A stretch of 64,000 nucleotides of DNA from Massospora cicadina. Its lineage: Eukaryota > Entomophthoromycota > Entomophthoromycetes > Entomophthorales > Entomophthoraceae. A model generated the notes under the pieces. That model worked only from the letters and a program-made list of their open reading frames with translations, was not told where the DNA came from and searched no databases. Location: contig JAKSZP010009462.1 of NCBI GenBank assembly GCA_022478985.1, forward strand, positions 56,934-120,933. Reading direction: 5' to 3'. The position numbers were made by a program, and so were the translations under genes. Shown in pieces: positions 23,900 through 34,577 of this stretch (within the stretch, counting starts at the first letter, position 1; the number at the start of each line of letters is the position of its first letter).

Positions 23900-24480
23900 A
23901 TTGCGTAGCCATCTTTAAGGATGAGGTTCCCGAGGAAGGTAACTTCCTCTCTAGTAGAACTCACATTTGGAAGGCTTGACAAACAAGCCTGCCTTATGCA
24001 AGGCGGCCACGACCACTTCCAAGTCAATAGCGTGCTGTTTGGGAGTCAGGGAGTGAACCAGAATGTCGTTAATATTTTTGACTGCACAAGTAAACCAGAG
24101 TTCACCCAGCACACCATTAATCATATGTACAAATGTAGCGGGAGCAGTCTTCAGCCCAAAAGGCATTACGCGGAATTGAAAAATGCCTTACTTCATCTGG
24201 ATCGCTGTTAACCATTTTTATCCTTTCATTCCTGAATCTGTTTAAAGGCGTTGATGAGATCCAGCATAGAGAACACATGACATTTTGTGATTGCTTGGCT
24301 TATCATCTGCTCCAAAGATAGGGGGTGGGGATCGTGAACAATTACTTTGTTAAAATGTCCATAATCTATGCAGGGACAGAGGGAACCATCGGCTTTTTTG
24401 GAAAAGATGCTGGGAGACGCAACTGGCGAGAGCTCCTTAAACAAAATCTTTTTCTTGACATGTCATCCAACCAAGTGTCG
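23900..24480 (-). pseudogene. Element E reverse transcriptase
   Basis: The piece at 24226-24444 has SPIFSKKADGSLCPCIDY-type sequence, then FSMLDLINAFKQIQ (motif A). The piece at 23951-24166 has MPFGLKTAPATFVHMIN and KNINDILVHS in place of the usual YxDDIL, so the first catalytic aspartate is asparagine. LFVKPSKCEFY follows. The two pieces are separated by a frame change near 24200. Confidence 0.88.
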
Positions 24481-24787
24481 AGCACAACCTCATCTTCCGC
24501 TGTATGGTGGTACAAGAAGTTGATATTCACCAACTACACTGTTGTACAAAATCCCAAGTCAAATTTAGTATGAGGAGGTAGGCAATTTAACTTTTCAGAA
24601 TTGTAATACTTTGATAGCGCAATAAACTTTCTGGAAAATTGGACAGTATGCCCGCAGGAGAGACGAGGGAAGTGATAGAACCGCAACCTTGAGTTTTCTT
24701 AAGAGTGTCAATCAAGGGAAATTCACCCTCCAGTTGATCATTAATAAATGATAGCATGTTAGACTCCAGGTGGATCCTGATATGTTG

Positions 24788-25423
24788 TCAGCGCCACCAT
24801 CCCACTCCTAAAATCACTGGAAACACCAAGTTTGGTATTGCAGAAAATTGATTGCAGAAACTAAACTGATGTACCAAAAAAGGTACTGGCTGACGGACAA
24901 CATTTGATGTCTCAGAGGCAGAAGAAGCCACCATCACTGATGGGCCCGCGTCCATGTCCAGTTCTAATTGTTGGGCTAACTCGACGCTCATGAAATTACC
25001 CATGGCACTGATGTCCACCAGGGCCTCAAAGGAGACATGGTAGTATCTGATATTAATCATAATAAGCAATAAGAAATAAGCAGATTTTGCAATTGGAAGA
25101 TTTATGCATTTCTGTTGTGACTGAAGACATAGCTGACAAATTGGGGGTAGGTCAGGAGCTTTTCCTGTAGTAAAGATGGGGAGGACGAGGGCTTGAGAAC
25201 CGGCTTCCTCCATCTGGGCTTTTTCTGATTTATTTATAGGTAAATTGGAATCAGCCAAATCTGACGCAAGAGTAGTAATGGGCTCATAATATGTAACTAT
25301 TTTTGGTTTGATGGTAGACACTACATCTGCATTGTCATTGGGTAATCCTATCTTAAATTTTCGCTTCTGATAGTGGGAAGCATGGCGAGGGAAGGCATTG
25401 ATAGTAGTTGTGGCGGCACACAT
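24788..25423 (-). pseudogene. Element E protease with upstream linker
   Basis: A 211-residue open frame. Residues about 130-150 read SFEALVDISAMGNFMSVELA, the aspartic protease active-site region in which D(S/T)GA has become DISA. The end reads FPVILGVGWWR, matching the conserved ILGxxWL near the protease C-terminus. The first 110 residues contain KRKFKIGLP and a CxxC pair (ICQLCLQ) but no full zinc knuckle. Length suits the Gag end plus protease. The altered active site argues against activity. Confidence 0.82.
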
Positions 25424-25900
25424 TTAATCTACCATTCCTTTTGAGGTGGACCAAACCTCGTGATGAGCAGAAACCATATCCAAACATGCCCTAAGGATTG
25501 CCTGAAGTATATCATTAGAGAGGTTCAGTGTGGGAGCCAGTTCACGGAAGGTAGAGATCAAAGAAGCCAAACTAGGGGCTTCAGCCATAGTATAGAGCAA
25601 TCTGAGTAAGTGGTCCAAGCATGACACAGGGAATTTCAATGCAGCCAATATGACGGCAATTAGCGAAGTGGAATTTCCCACTTGTGAGAAAGAGTGCAGA
25701 AGGCCTCTAACCCAACGACAGGCATCTCCTTCCACAGCATCCAATAAAGAGACCCCTTGTTGGGCATGAGACAACTCTGTGGCGTTTTTAAGGGCAATTG
25801 CTGCGTGCATCTGCACCTTGGCCAGGGCGTCGAGAACTTGATTCTCTATCTCAAGGGGCGGAACATGTGAGCTTTCCTCCAGGCTATTAGGAGAGGGAGG
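25424..25900 (-). pseudogene. Element E Gag (capsid part)
   Basis: The 130-residue frame lies just upstream of the protease frame, separated by one stop. It is helical in character, with ATELSHAQQGVSLLDAVEGD and LISTFRELAPTLNLSNDIL. Position between primer-site region and protease makes it Gag; motifs are too weak for more detail. Confidence 0.6.
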
Positions 25901-26099
25901 GGTAGTAATCCACGCAGCTCAGCCGCCTTGAAGAAGTTTCTCTAGGGTAATGCGGATACTACTCCTGAAATTAACAAGTGACCATATGAACAACAAAAAA
26001 CAGACTACTGATTTCATGCTCATTTGGTAGAGGGTGACCATTGCAACGCCCACTCGTAGAGCAGGGTGGAAGTGACTGGAAACAATGGTTGGTCAACTA

Positions 26100-27526
26100 T
26101 GTCGTGGAAATGGCAGAAGAAGTTTAGACTTGCTTTCAGTGAGGATGTGTAAGCACCCAAAAAGCCAGCCAATATGCCAGAGGAATTGCCACCTAAATGA
26201 CATTGTATGGAACTGAGAATTGAGAAACAATGAATCGTTGGTGCAAGACAATAGTAAAGAGCAACCTAAGGATGAACCACATCAAGGCCGCCTCAGACCC
26301 TGGAGGTCTTTCTGCAGGGGGTAGTACCACATGTATGGTTTTGATAAGGTCACCGGTAGTCAGGGTAAAATCAACTGAGGAGACAAGGGGGCGGATCCTT
26401 GCCTGAAGATGGTGGATATGTGGCCACAAGATCCCAGTATATTGTCGGCAAAAGTTCATAATGACAGGGTTAAATTTTTAGAAGTATCTAGCTTTCTGAA
26501 TCCAGTTTATGATGGTGGGGGCCATAGTGACCATTAGTACTGGTAGAGCCCTTCCGGTATATGGACCAATGGGCCAACAGAGAAAAGCCATCAGGAATGT
26601 GGACAGAAAGATATCAATAAACTCAAAATTGATAGTTTTTGGGGGCAAAATTTTATTGTAAAGGAAAGGAAGAAAAGAGACCAACAATTTTCTCAGTGCA
26701 ATGCAACTGATTAAATAGTGGTCAATTGATGTGGGGACAAGCTGGGATCAAGACCCTCAATTTCGACTTAACCAGCAAATTATTTGGGATTGTGGGCAGA
26801 TAAGTTCACTGGGAACTGACATCAAAGGATTTGGTGCCAGACCAAGTCACTGTCAGCTCAACCTCAAATGCCCAAAATGAGGCTTGACTACATTTACAAT
26901 GGTTGATGTGACAGCGTTTAGCCTGATGAGCAGCAGAAATCCCCCAAGGCCACCCCACATAGGGGTGGTCCCAATCGGTTATGAACAGGTTCAGGATGGC
27001 CAACCTGCCCGTGCCCAGTTGCTGGGCCATTTGTTCAGTCAAAAGCGTTGCATTGGCTGCAACACCCAATTTGCTGACAGGGAGCTTTGAACCCTCATCA
27101 ATGGTGTCTGATGCTACTATCTGCATGTTGGGGAGCATCCCAAAGATTTTGGGAGGGGGTTAATTTTTGCAATCATAGTGTTAGCCAAATTAAAACCTTC
27201 AGTGATTCCAGCCAGTAATTGAGTATTTGTCCCTTTTTGACTATGTGGGGTCCAATCATTGGGCATGTTTTTACTCGATTTTGGACCAAAAAACTTCATT
27301 TCAGCGATTTTGGTGAAAATTTCTGATCAAATGTAATAATTCTGCCGAGGTGAAGGTGGGCACCAGGGGAGGAATTAAAGAGGAAGGGCTGTTACCCAAC
27401 TCTCGTCTACCATGTTGGCGAGGTCGACCTGGGTGACGAGAGTTACTGCCACCCTCTTTGGTACCTTCTTACCCGGAAATGGGAAAAGGACCTAATCTAT
27501 GCACAGGGGACATTCCCAGGACTTAA
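26100..27526 (-). repeat. LTR of element E, 5' copy
   Basis: TGTCGTGG...GACTTAA on the plus strand; matches 20214-21638. Differences are concentrated near 26130-26350 and few elsewhere. Confidence 0.9.
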
Positions 27527-27639
27527 ATTTTTTCAATATAAGAGCTTGAAATAGAGCTTGTAAGTTATGATTACAGATAGACAGACGTGCTAGTGAATTC
27601 AAGAAAAGTGTTAAAAAGAGCATTTTGATGGCTTTAGCT

Positions 27640-28200
27640 TTAACAATGATTGCTTTAACTGCTGAAAGACTCGCCTAAGGTGATCTAGATTTTGGTAAAG
27701 GTTCTCAAAAACATGTAATATCATCAAGATAAACTAGTATGCAGAAGTATTTTAAATCACCTAAAAGTCCATCAATGGAAGGTTGGAAGGTAACAGGGGT
27801 TTTATACAACCCCTATGGCATTTGAGTGGGCTCAAATAATACTTCACTTGTGATGTCAGCAACTTTTTAACAATATTATGGTGACAAATCTACTTGCCAG
27901 TACCCACTGGCTTATCCATAGCCAAGAATAGTGGGACCCTGACATTAAGCATAAGTTTTTATTTATACATGACAAGGGATAGATGTCTTTGCGAGTGATA
28001 GAGTTGAAGCAATGATAATCCATTACCACACAGTCGCACCTGTCCTTCTTCAAGATTAAGAAAAGTGGGGGAGACCATGGGCTTTTAAAAGGTAATATTA
28101 AACTGGCCTTCAACAGTTTCTATAACTTTAAGGCCACTTGAGCTTCCTCCACTTTGGATTTTTGATATGTCAGTATTTTAATGGAGGATGATCCTTTGTC
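27640..28200 (-). pseudogene. Element C reverse transcriptase
   Basis: The frame at 27856-28113 has FKSPWSPPLFLILKKDRCDC and KDIYPLSCI, the N-terminal fingers of gypsy RT. Near 27730-27760 the minus strand still reads LVYLDDITCF, so the catalytic DD pair is intact, followed by QQLKQSLLKLKPSKCSF at about 27650. The gene then breaks; its continuation is at 18653-18952. Confidence 0.75.
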
Positions 28201-29039
28201 TTGATTTGATGAATTACCTAACATTTTCCCATAATCACTTAATCCCAAGGAGAAAATATTGACATACTCCTCCAGGAGATTTTGACGTTCTGGTGTTCTT
28301 TAGGGGTGATATTGTCCCCTATTCTACTCTATACCAGAGCTATGGTAGGTGGGGATCATAACCTTAATCTTATAATGATCTGAAACAACTCACAATGGCA
28401 ATATTTTCAATGTGACATAATTTTACATAAGCTATAGGGGCTTGCCAAGGGACTTATAGTTTCAGTGGTTTGATTCCTTAATAGAATTGAGCTAGAATTC
28501 CTATAGTCTGGATCCAAAATCCCAGGGCAGGTCAAAGCTTCCTTGATACTAAGGGTTTGGATGTCCACTTAGCTCAAAAACCTGATTAGAAGGGGTGAGA
28601 ATCTGGATCCCCTTATCCACAATAATCTGTGAGCCAGAGGGTATTGTGATAGGATGAGGGGTATACAGAGGGTTTTTCTTTGGCATCCACAGCCTCTGGG
28701 GAAAACTTAGTTTTCCCCCTAAGACTTGGTATACAAACTTGCAAATGGAGGATAGGTATTTGAGGAGGCATTTCCGCTTCTTGGGGCTCCTTTACTTTTG
28801 ATGGGGAGTTTAGATATAAACGGAATCCAATACCCTAGTAGGGATAGGTACTTATCTTTATGGTTAATGATGCAATTGATCTGCTCATCAATTAGACCCC
28901 AATAAGCAACTCATGAGTATTGTTTTCAGCGCAATGATGGGGAAGTAATTAAAATTTCCCAAATCAAAGGGGCAAGGAAGAATATGCTCCAATCGTCTTA
29001 GTAACTGAATACCTACCATCCCATATTCAGCGTCATGAA
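28200..29039 (-). other. Element C protease-RT linker, decayed
   Basis: About 0.8 kb between the RT and protease remnants of C. Position implies pol linker; many stops, no motif recognised. Confidence 0.45.
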
Positions 29040-29240
29040 TCAAATCTGGAGCCATTTCTTCTTTTGGATAAGTTGGGATGAAATAATGTTAATTGGAGAA
29101 CTGATGTCAATTATTGCCAGGACTTTAACCTCATGTATAACTACCTTGACTTGAACCAACAAAAATCTGAATTGGGAATTAACAGCTAGTAGACTGTTGT
29201 TAGGGATCTGCAGATATGCAAGTGGAGGATTCTGTTGCAT
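29040..29240 (-). pseudogene. Element C aspartic protease
   Basis: The 66-residue frame ends VKVLAIIDISSPINIISS, matching the family's active-site stretch. DSG has become DIS. It is parallel to the element B protease (LAVLDMDLPVNVVSS), showing that B and C belong to related lineages. The rest of the domain is out of frame downstream. Confidence 0.7.
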
Positions 29241-29789
29241 CCAAGCTCTGAGACGTTAAATGCATTTAGAGATTTTATCTGACAAAAGTTGCTTTTCATA
29301 GAAGAGTTGAATGCTAAAAGTTATTTGGGCAACTGACCAACATTAAGTAAGAAACCTGGAGGTTTTTTATTCCTTGAATAAAAAGAGGTACTTCAACTTC
29401 TGTAGGGGCAACTAACACAAAACAACCTAAAAACTGGGGATACAGCTAGAACTAGAACATGAGTCTTGAGGCACTTGATTCTGTCAGAATAGGGAGTCTC
29501 CTGCCCTATAGTGACTAATCTTTTGTTGACTTACATTGAAGTGCACAACAAAAGTCCATAGTGCTGTTGGTTCTCTTGCAATCAGTGCTTTATAATTCAG
29601 GTTTAAGCGAATTGGTGGGCAGTAAAGGCTAAAACTTGGGACCAGGGCTTATTGTTGTTAAAACGAGGTGGCCTGGAGGGTTTATGTAGTTTGCCCATTA
29701 TTTTTCAAAATACCCTCTTTAAAATGGAGGAGGGATCATGTTAGATTAACCGTTTTTAGGTAAAGTGGGATATTAGGCATATTTTTAAA

Positions 29790-30250
29790 TGCCAAAAACG
29801 TGGCAGTGATTGCATTGTCTAACGTAAGACAATTCCCGCAACCAGAGTTTGAGCTTTGAGGTAGAAAAGGTATGCATGTTTGCTGATAGCTTCCCCCTGA
29901 TTAAGGCTGATGCCCATAAAGGTCTGTTTTTGGTTGGTTAGGGTTAAGTCGCTCCCAAATTCATGAAGCAAGGCAGTCTTGGAGTCAGTCCAGGCACAGC
30001 AACACATCAGATGGGGACCATAATGTCTTGAGTCATGCGGCTAAGAAAAAAGTTTGTCAAGTGTGTAAGCGTTGATGATCAGTCACTTCCTCCATAGATC
30101 TTTCATAGCAATATAAGAAAGATAATATACTCTCCTCTCCGGGGACATATTTTTCTTTTAACAAAGATTTACATGTACCACTTGGGGGTTGGAGGCCAAA
30201 TGACATGAACTAATACGGTGACAGCACTTTCACCTAACAAAGAAGTTGTA
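29790..30250 (-). pseudogene. Element C Gag (capsid part)
   Basis: The 62-residue frame at 29819-30007 reads AWTDSKTALLHEFGSDLTLT and GEAISKHAYLFYLKAQTLV. This corresponds to the W...K..L..EFG segment and following helices of gypsy Gag and resembles the B Gag (WVEVKQELIDEFG). It stops soon after. Confidence 0.68.
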
Positions 30251-30559
30251 TCTCAGGAATACGCTTGAGGTTGAAGAGCATCCATTTGACTCTGCAGATC
30301 ATTAATATCATCAATTATTAGATACTTCTGTTCATTAGAAGCACTAAGAGCTGATTTTGTGGGACAAGTTGATTTAGTTGACATACTTTGTTTTTTAAAG
30401 TGATATTGGCAGCTTAGAGTTTGAGTTGATCTTGTTCAGCGGCGATAACTCTTTGCTCCAATCCACAGACCAAAGCAGGTAGGGTTGCCGAGGTCCCAAG
30501 GCATTTGCGATGAGCAGTTAGGAAACTTTGGGGGAGAGAGAAACTCCATCCCAAGTGAG

Positions 30560-30909
30560 TTGGGCTCCAGAGATGACGCGTCCCAATTGGACATCAAGGT
30601 TTTTTACTTGTTGGATTAATGCATGGAGGCGTTTGTCAGGGTCCTGAGGTCAACACAGGGTACCGGAGGTCCTCTGGCCCCAGGGGGTCCTCATCCACCA
30701 TCTTGTCCACCATGACCAGGGGGTCCCTGTTCACCATCACATCCATCATAACTGAGGGGTTCATGCTCACCAGGCACTCCTTGAGGCCCTATGATATGGA
30801 GATTATTCTGGCCATCCTTTAATTCATGGATCATCTCCCCTAATGATTGGAGGCGTTCATCCACAGAGGCGATAAAGTTATCAAACTCAGATGTACTTTG
30901 TGGGTACAA
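30560..30909 (-). pseudogene. Element C Gag N-terminal region, collagen-like
   Basis: The frame starting at 30909 has a heptad-like stretch EFDNFIASVDERLQSLGEMI, likely coiled coil. It continues into Gly-X-Y triplets: GPQGVPGEHEP, then GEQGPPGHGGQDGG, a stop at about 30691, and GPPGARGPP in the same frame. Collagen-like stretches are known in some fungal gypsy Gag proteins as I recall; I infer this is the Gag N-terminus. It lies between the 5' LTR and the capsid part. The stop inside the repeat makes it a pseudogene. Confidence 0.6.
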
Positions 30910-31609
30910 TCTACGTCCTGATTATAGATAATGACCTCTAGTTGACTAAATTAGGTAGTGAGTTTCATCCAAACGAAACTCATGACCCCTTGATACAGGC
31001 AAGTTAGCACATCTTGTTTCTTTATTATTAAGCTGCCAATTTTCCAAGATATCATTTTGGTTATCTATTGCCAAACTGAGAGGCAGATTGGTAGTTTTGG
31101 AGAGCTGTGAGTGTATAGTATTTGATAACTGCAAGTGGCGGAGTAATTTCTGATGATTAAACCCACTACTTCAAGTAAATGATATAATGTGGGATTTACA
31201 AAGTGACGCAGATAACGTTCTGTAAATCCTGCTCCAACCAGTTCTATATCAAGCGAAGAACTTTGAGCTAATATCATCATATGGGCTGGTAGGGAAAGAG
31301 CCCTTCTTCTATTGGCTCAGCCTCCAGGGACGAGAGCCCCAGATAAGAGGATCTAGAGCTTCAGCGAAGTTAGGTAGTTGAAAGTTGTATTGTTCAGTGG
31401 ATGGAGCGTGGAGGGTCAGTTTCATTGGGAGAGGAAGAGAATATCATGGTTGGTCGCTGTATTGCTGATGTGCATGTTGATCACCAGTCAATGAGATGGG
31501 CAGCTTCACACTCTGAGTAGTATCTAAAGCTGAAGCTTTATTATCTATAGTTTTTATTTTTATATATTTCCATGCAAAGTTGGGGTGGACCTGACAGGGA
31601 GAGCAGTTT
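30910..31609 (-). other. Element C leader / start of gag region
   Basis: 0.7 kb between the 5' LTR and the collagen-like frame. Short minus-strand frames at 30946-31280 overlap in different phases, and one includes LPLSLAIDNQNDILENWQLN. No assignment is possible. The primer site of C next to 31610 is not the GTAGTGAGCACCA type. Confidence 0.4.
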
Positions 31610-32156
31610 TGTCAGGATCATGGGTTTAATACTGCAGATCCCTTGCTAATTGTTGGTCAGGTGACCTAAAGCCCAAGGTTGTTGGTAAATTAGCTTTTGA
31701 TTTTTCTTGTAAAAAAAGTCTTTATGGCAGATATTAAGTCTGGCGAGGCAAAGTAGGTAAATACAATTTTACTCTATTAATGTGCAAAAAGAGGGAAAAT
31801 ACGGTTTATTAGCTTAATAGCAAGAATATAATGGAACATGTGGGAGGTGTCTCAGAAAATCACAAACAATCCAAGATAGATCTATTAAAGTAGATGAATT
31901 AGGGATTTGGCGGCAGCCCAATTATTTTAATTGAATATGCTGCACTCGTCCTATGGATCTGGTTTAAATTATGAGATTAGGTAGCTCCAACGGAGTAGTA
32001 ATAAAGTGTGTAAGTTGGGGTTAAAATCCAACTTCAAGAGTCATCAAATATTGTCAGTGAATATTCCCAACAGAAGTTTGGACGATATGGTCAGATTAGG
32101 ATCAATTCCCATTAGTCAACACATCTGAATCTACCATTTTTATAGTAATCCTGGCA
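31610..32156 (-). repeat. LTR of element C, 5' copy
   Basis: Begins TGTCAGGATCATGGG and ends AATCCTGGCA; 547 bp, the same length as 11139-11685. It is followed at once by ACAAC, the right-hand target duplication, and then by element D reverse transcriptase. Confidence 0.88.
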
Positions 32157-33000
32157 ACAACTTTTAATCAACCAGAATAGAGTCCACTGCCCTCTGGAAC
32201 ATTGCAGGCGCATAGCACAATCCCTGGGATTTCTCATCAGCTGGTACAATCCTTTTGTGATGATTGCATCTCCTCAAAATTTTCTTTTGGTAAGTCTATC
32301 TGTCAAAATCCCAAATTAAATCAGTCACCAAAATTTACTTGGCTTTCACTAGGCTATTGAGCTCGTAATCAATCCTCAGCAGCAGAATCAAATCCTTCTT
32401 AGTGATTTTATTCAATTGGCAAGAATTGATCACCACACAAATTGATATGTCCTTTTTCTTTACATTAAGTTTTTGGATTCACCATGGACTCAATGACTTT
32501 ATGAGGAGCCCATGCTAACCAGTTTACAAATTTTCCTTCACTGACTACTGCTTTAGCATATGTGGACTGGCGGGTGTATTGTATTTGTATTAACAGATAT
32601 TACCCAGTGTCAACCTTATGGATCACATCTATAGGAATCCAAGGTCATGATCATTTTGTATTGAACAACCCAATATTTCAAAAAAAAAATTATAGCACTT
32701 TTTTTGCTGTTGTCTATTACCCCATCCAGTTGCTCATGACTAACCATTACAATAATTTATTCAGTGGCATATGCTGGAAATCTCAGCCCTGTTAGCATTC
32801 CAATTTCTTAGAACTCTCTGTTTTTGAAGGTTGGTATCAAATGCACAAGAAAGACTACTTGGATTTTTCTACTTTCATCAGTTTTTCTTTCAGGCTGGCC
32901 ATTAGCACTCATACTTCGCTGTGACCTTGCGTTATAATCCACGGCACTACCCTGACTCTAGTCCCAATATACTCCATGGGACATAGACTTGTACATACAA
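32157..33000 (-). pseudogene. Element D RT, upstream half
   Basis: Resumes the D reverse transcriptase at the point where element C interrupts it. The sequence next to the junction, ACAACTTTTAATC then GCAGGCGCATAGCACAA, parallels A1 at about 44950-45015 (ACAACTTTAAGTC, GCAGGCGCATTGCATAG), the stretch before the YxDD motif. Further upstream the sequence follows A1 to about 45.4 kb. Open frames are absent. Confidence 0.7.
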
Positions 33001-34562
33001 TTGGTACAGGATTTTAATGTTAAACCTCTGTTAACTATTAATTTGCATTCCTGAAGGAATTTATTTGTCATTATTAACCTCAATAATATCCCTTTGGTGT
33101 TTGAAAATCTCTTTTGGCATAACCCTTTTTTTGTCCAACAAACTTATATTTAATAGGAATATGCCATCATTTTAAATTAAGTTTAAAAATTTATTATATT
33201 ACATAAGCGGAGTTTCTCGTTTTTTGTTGATGTACCAAGGTCAGGGTAGCCCCAAAATTGTTAGGGTATGATTCTTAAAAGCGCATATGACAAAATACTT
33301 TATAAGGAATTCTGCCCTAATGAGTATGACATAAGTTTAATCTGGCAACACTATGGTGGGAGCTGATACCACATGAGATCTGAACATAAGTGTTAAGTTA
33401 ACTATATACTCAACGAGGTAATTTGGTTTCCACTCTGATGTTTCCATATTCTTTCTGAGCCTTTAAATCTGGAAAATCTTCATTCATTTCATTAAATTGG
33501 TCAAAAAATACTAATGGGCGCTCCTCTGGCAATTATCACCAGTATTCTTAGTCAATTGACTATATTGTCCACGTATGTACGCTCATAGTATTGTAATTTT
33601 GTTTACTAAGTGAATTGTAGCTTTCCTTACAAATTAGGAGTATGGCAATTGCATGGATAAATCAGGAAAGGATTCCTTGATGGCATTAATAGGAGAGAAA
33701 CTTTCATTTTATTAATTATTATATTATGTAGTTTCTCCATGCTTTTGCAAGTTCTGATCATTATAAACAGGTGATGAGCGTATAACCAAGAAACTTCTTT
33801 CATGATTTTAAGTCTATCTTCGCCTTTGATCAGGCGATTGCATTCACTTCCAAACTAACCACCTGTTAGAGCATACCAGGTTTGTCTACATCTATGTTTA
33901 TGTCACAAATATCCAGGTCAACATTCAATATGTTAGGGGGAAACATGTTTGGTTGCAGTGATAGATTGTTCCGTATCTAGACTGTTGGTCCTTTTCACAA
34001 TCTTGACCAGTTTCATTTCCTTTAGCCTGCACCAGAGTAACAGCTCTTTAGATTTCTTATACCAACATTGAGCAGGTTCCCCACATTAGAAGCAGCAGAT
34101 TTAACTTTTATCTGCTCATTTTGGTCCTTTAGAATTATTTCCCATTATTATTTGATTCTAATGTTTTTTGTTAGGCTCAGCGAATTTCATGGTAATCTAA
34201 ATTCTGGCGGAAATGGATTTGAAGGCTCAATTAGGTGCTTCATATATTTCTCTAGCACTTTGAGATATTTCGCCATCTGAGATGTGGAAGTTTGGTTTAC
34301 CAGCGCTAAAACTATAGTATAATACAAATCTCTATAGGGTTAAGCACCAATTCCATTGCTATGCGCGCTTCAGAATCTGATTACTTTTGCAACAACCATG
34401 ATCTGCGATTTCTGTTAAAATTGGTCACTAAAAACTGCTAGTGTTTCATTTTATTAAATTAAATACCCATAAACACATGTATTTGGTTGGCCATAAGCGT
34501 AGGACAACAAACTCTTTTATTATGGCTTCAGTGGCGTTGCTGTCCATCTAATTATTACCGTT
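33001..34562 (-). other. Element D upstream (gag/protease) region
   Basis: By position this should be protease and gag of D. The minus strand is full of stops and I see no motif that proves it. S1 lies at its right end. Confidence 0.4.
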
Positions 34563-34577
34563 GAGATGGGGCAACAC

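Larger units (their letters stand above)
20214..27526 (-). mobile_element. Ty3/gypsy chromovirus E, complete with LTRs
   Basis: LTRs of about 1.43 kb at 20214-21638 and 26100-27526 flank minus-strand Gag, protease, RT, RNase H, integrase and chromodomain in order. The flanking bases ATTTT (20209-20213) and ATTTT (about 27527-27531) fit a 5-bp duplication, if one base at the right LTR end is allowed to have changed. A strong polypurine tract lies inside the 3' LTR. The LTRs agree over most of their length, so E is among the younger insertions. Catalytic residues in protease, RT and RNase H are mutated, so it is not autonomous now. Confidence 0.9.
11139..32156 (-). mobile_element. Ty3/gypsy element C, nested in D
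   Basis: LTRs of 547 bp each lie at 11139-11685 and 31610-32156, with the 5-bp duplication ACAAC at 11134-11138 and 32157-32161. Internal minus-strand parts in order are a Gag region with a collagen-like stretch (30.6-30.9 kb), Gag (29.8-30 kb), protease (29.0-29.2 kb), RT (27.6-28.2 kb) and the RT thumb/RNase H junction (18.66-18.95 kb). Between the RT pieces lie element E, an ACAT microsatellite and unassigned DNA. Element B and an LTR-like unit lie between the RNase H junction and the 3' LTR. C's own RNase H and most of integrase are missing, so a deletion accompanied those insertions. Confidence 0.85.

Noticed and set aside
20967..27138. Open frames inside the E LTRs (20967-21251, 26806-27138 and neighbours) as genes
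   Set aside because: They lie wholly in LTRs, agree because the LTRs are copies, and are broken in the solo LTR at 4182-5337.
18953..27569. CATAACTT...AAGTTATG as terminal inverted repeats of a DNA transposon enclosing E and the microsatellite
   Set aside because: Only 8 bp match, homology stops beyond them, and no target duplication was found.
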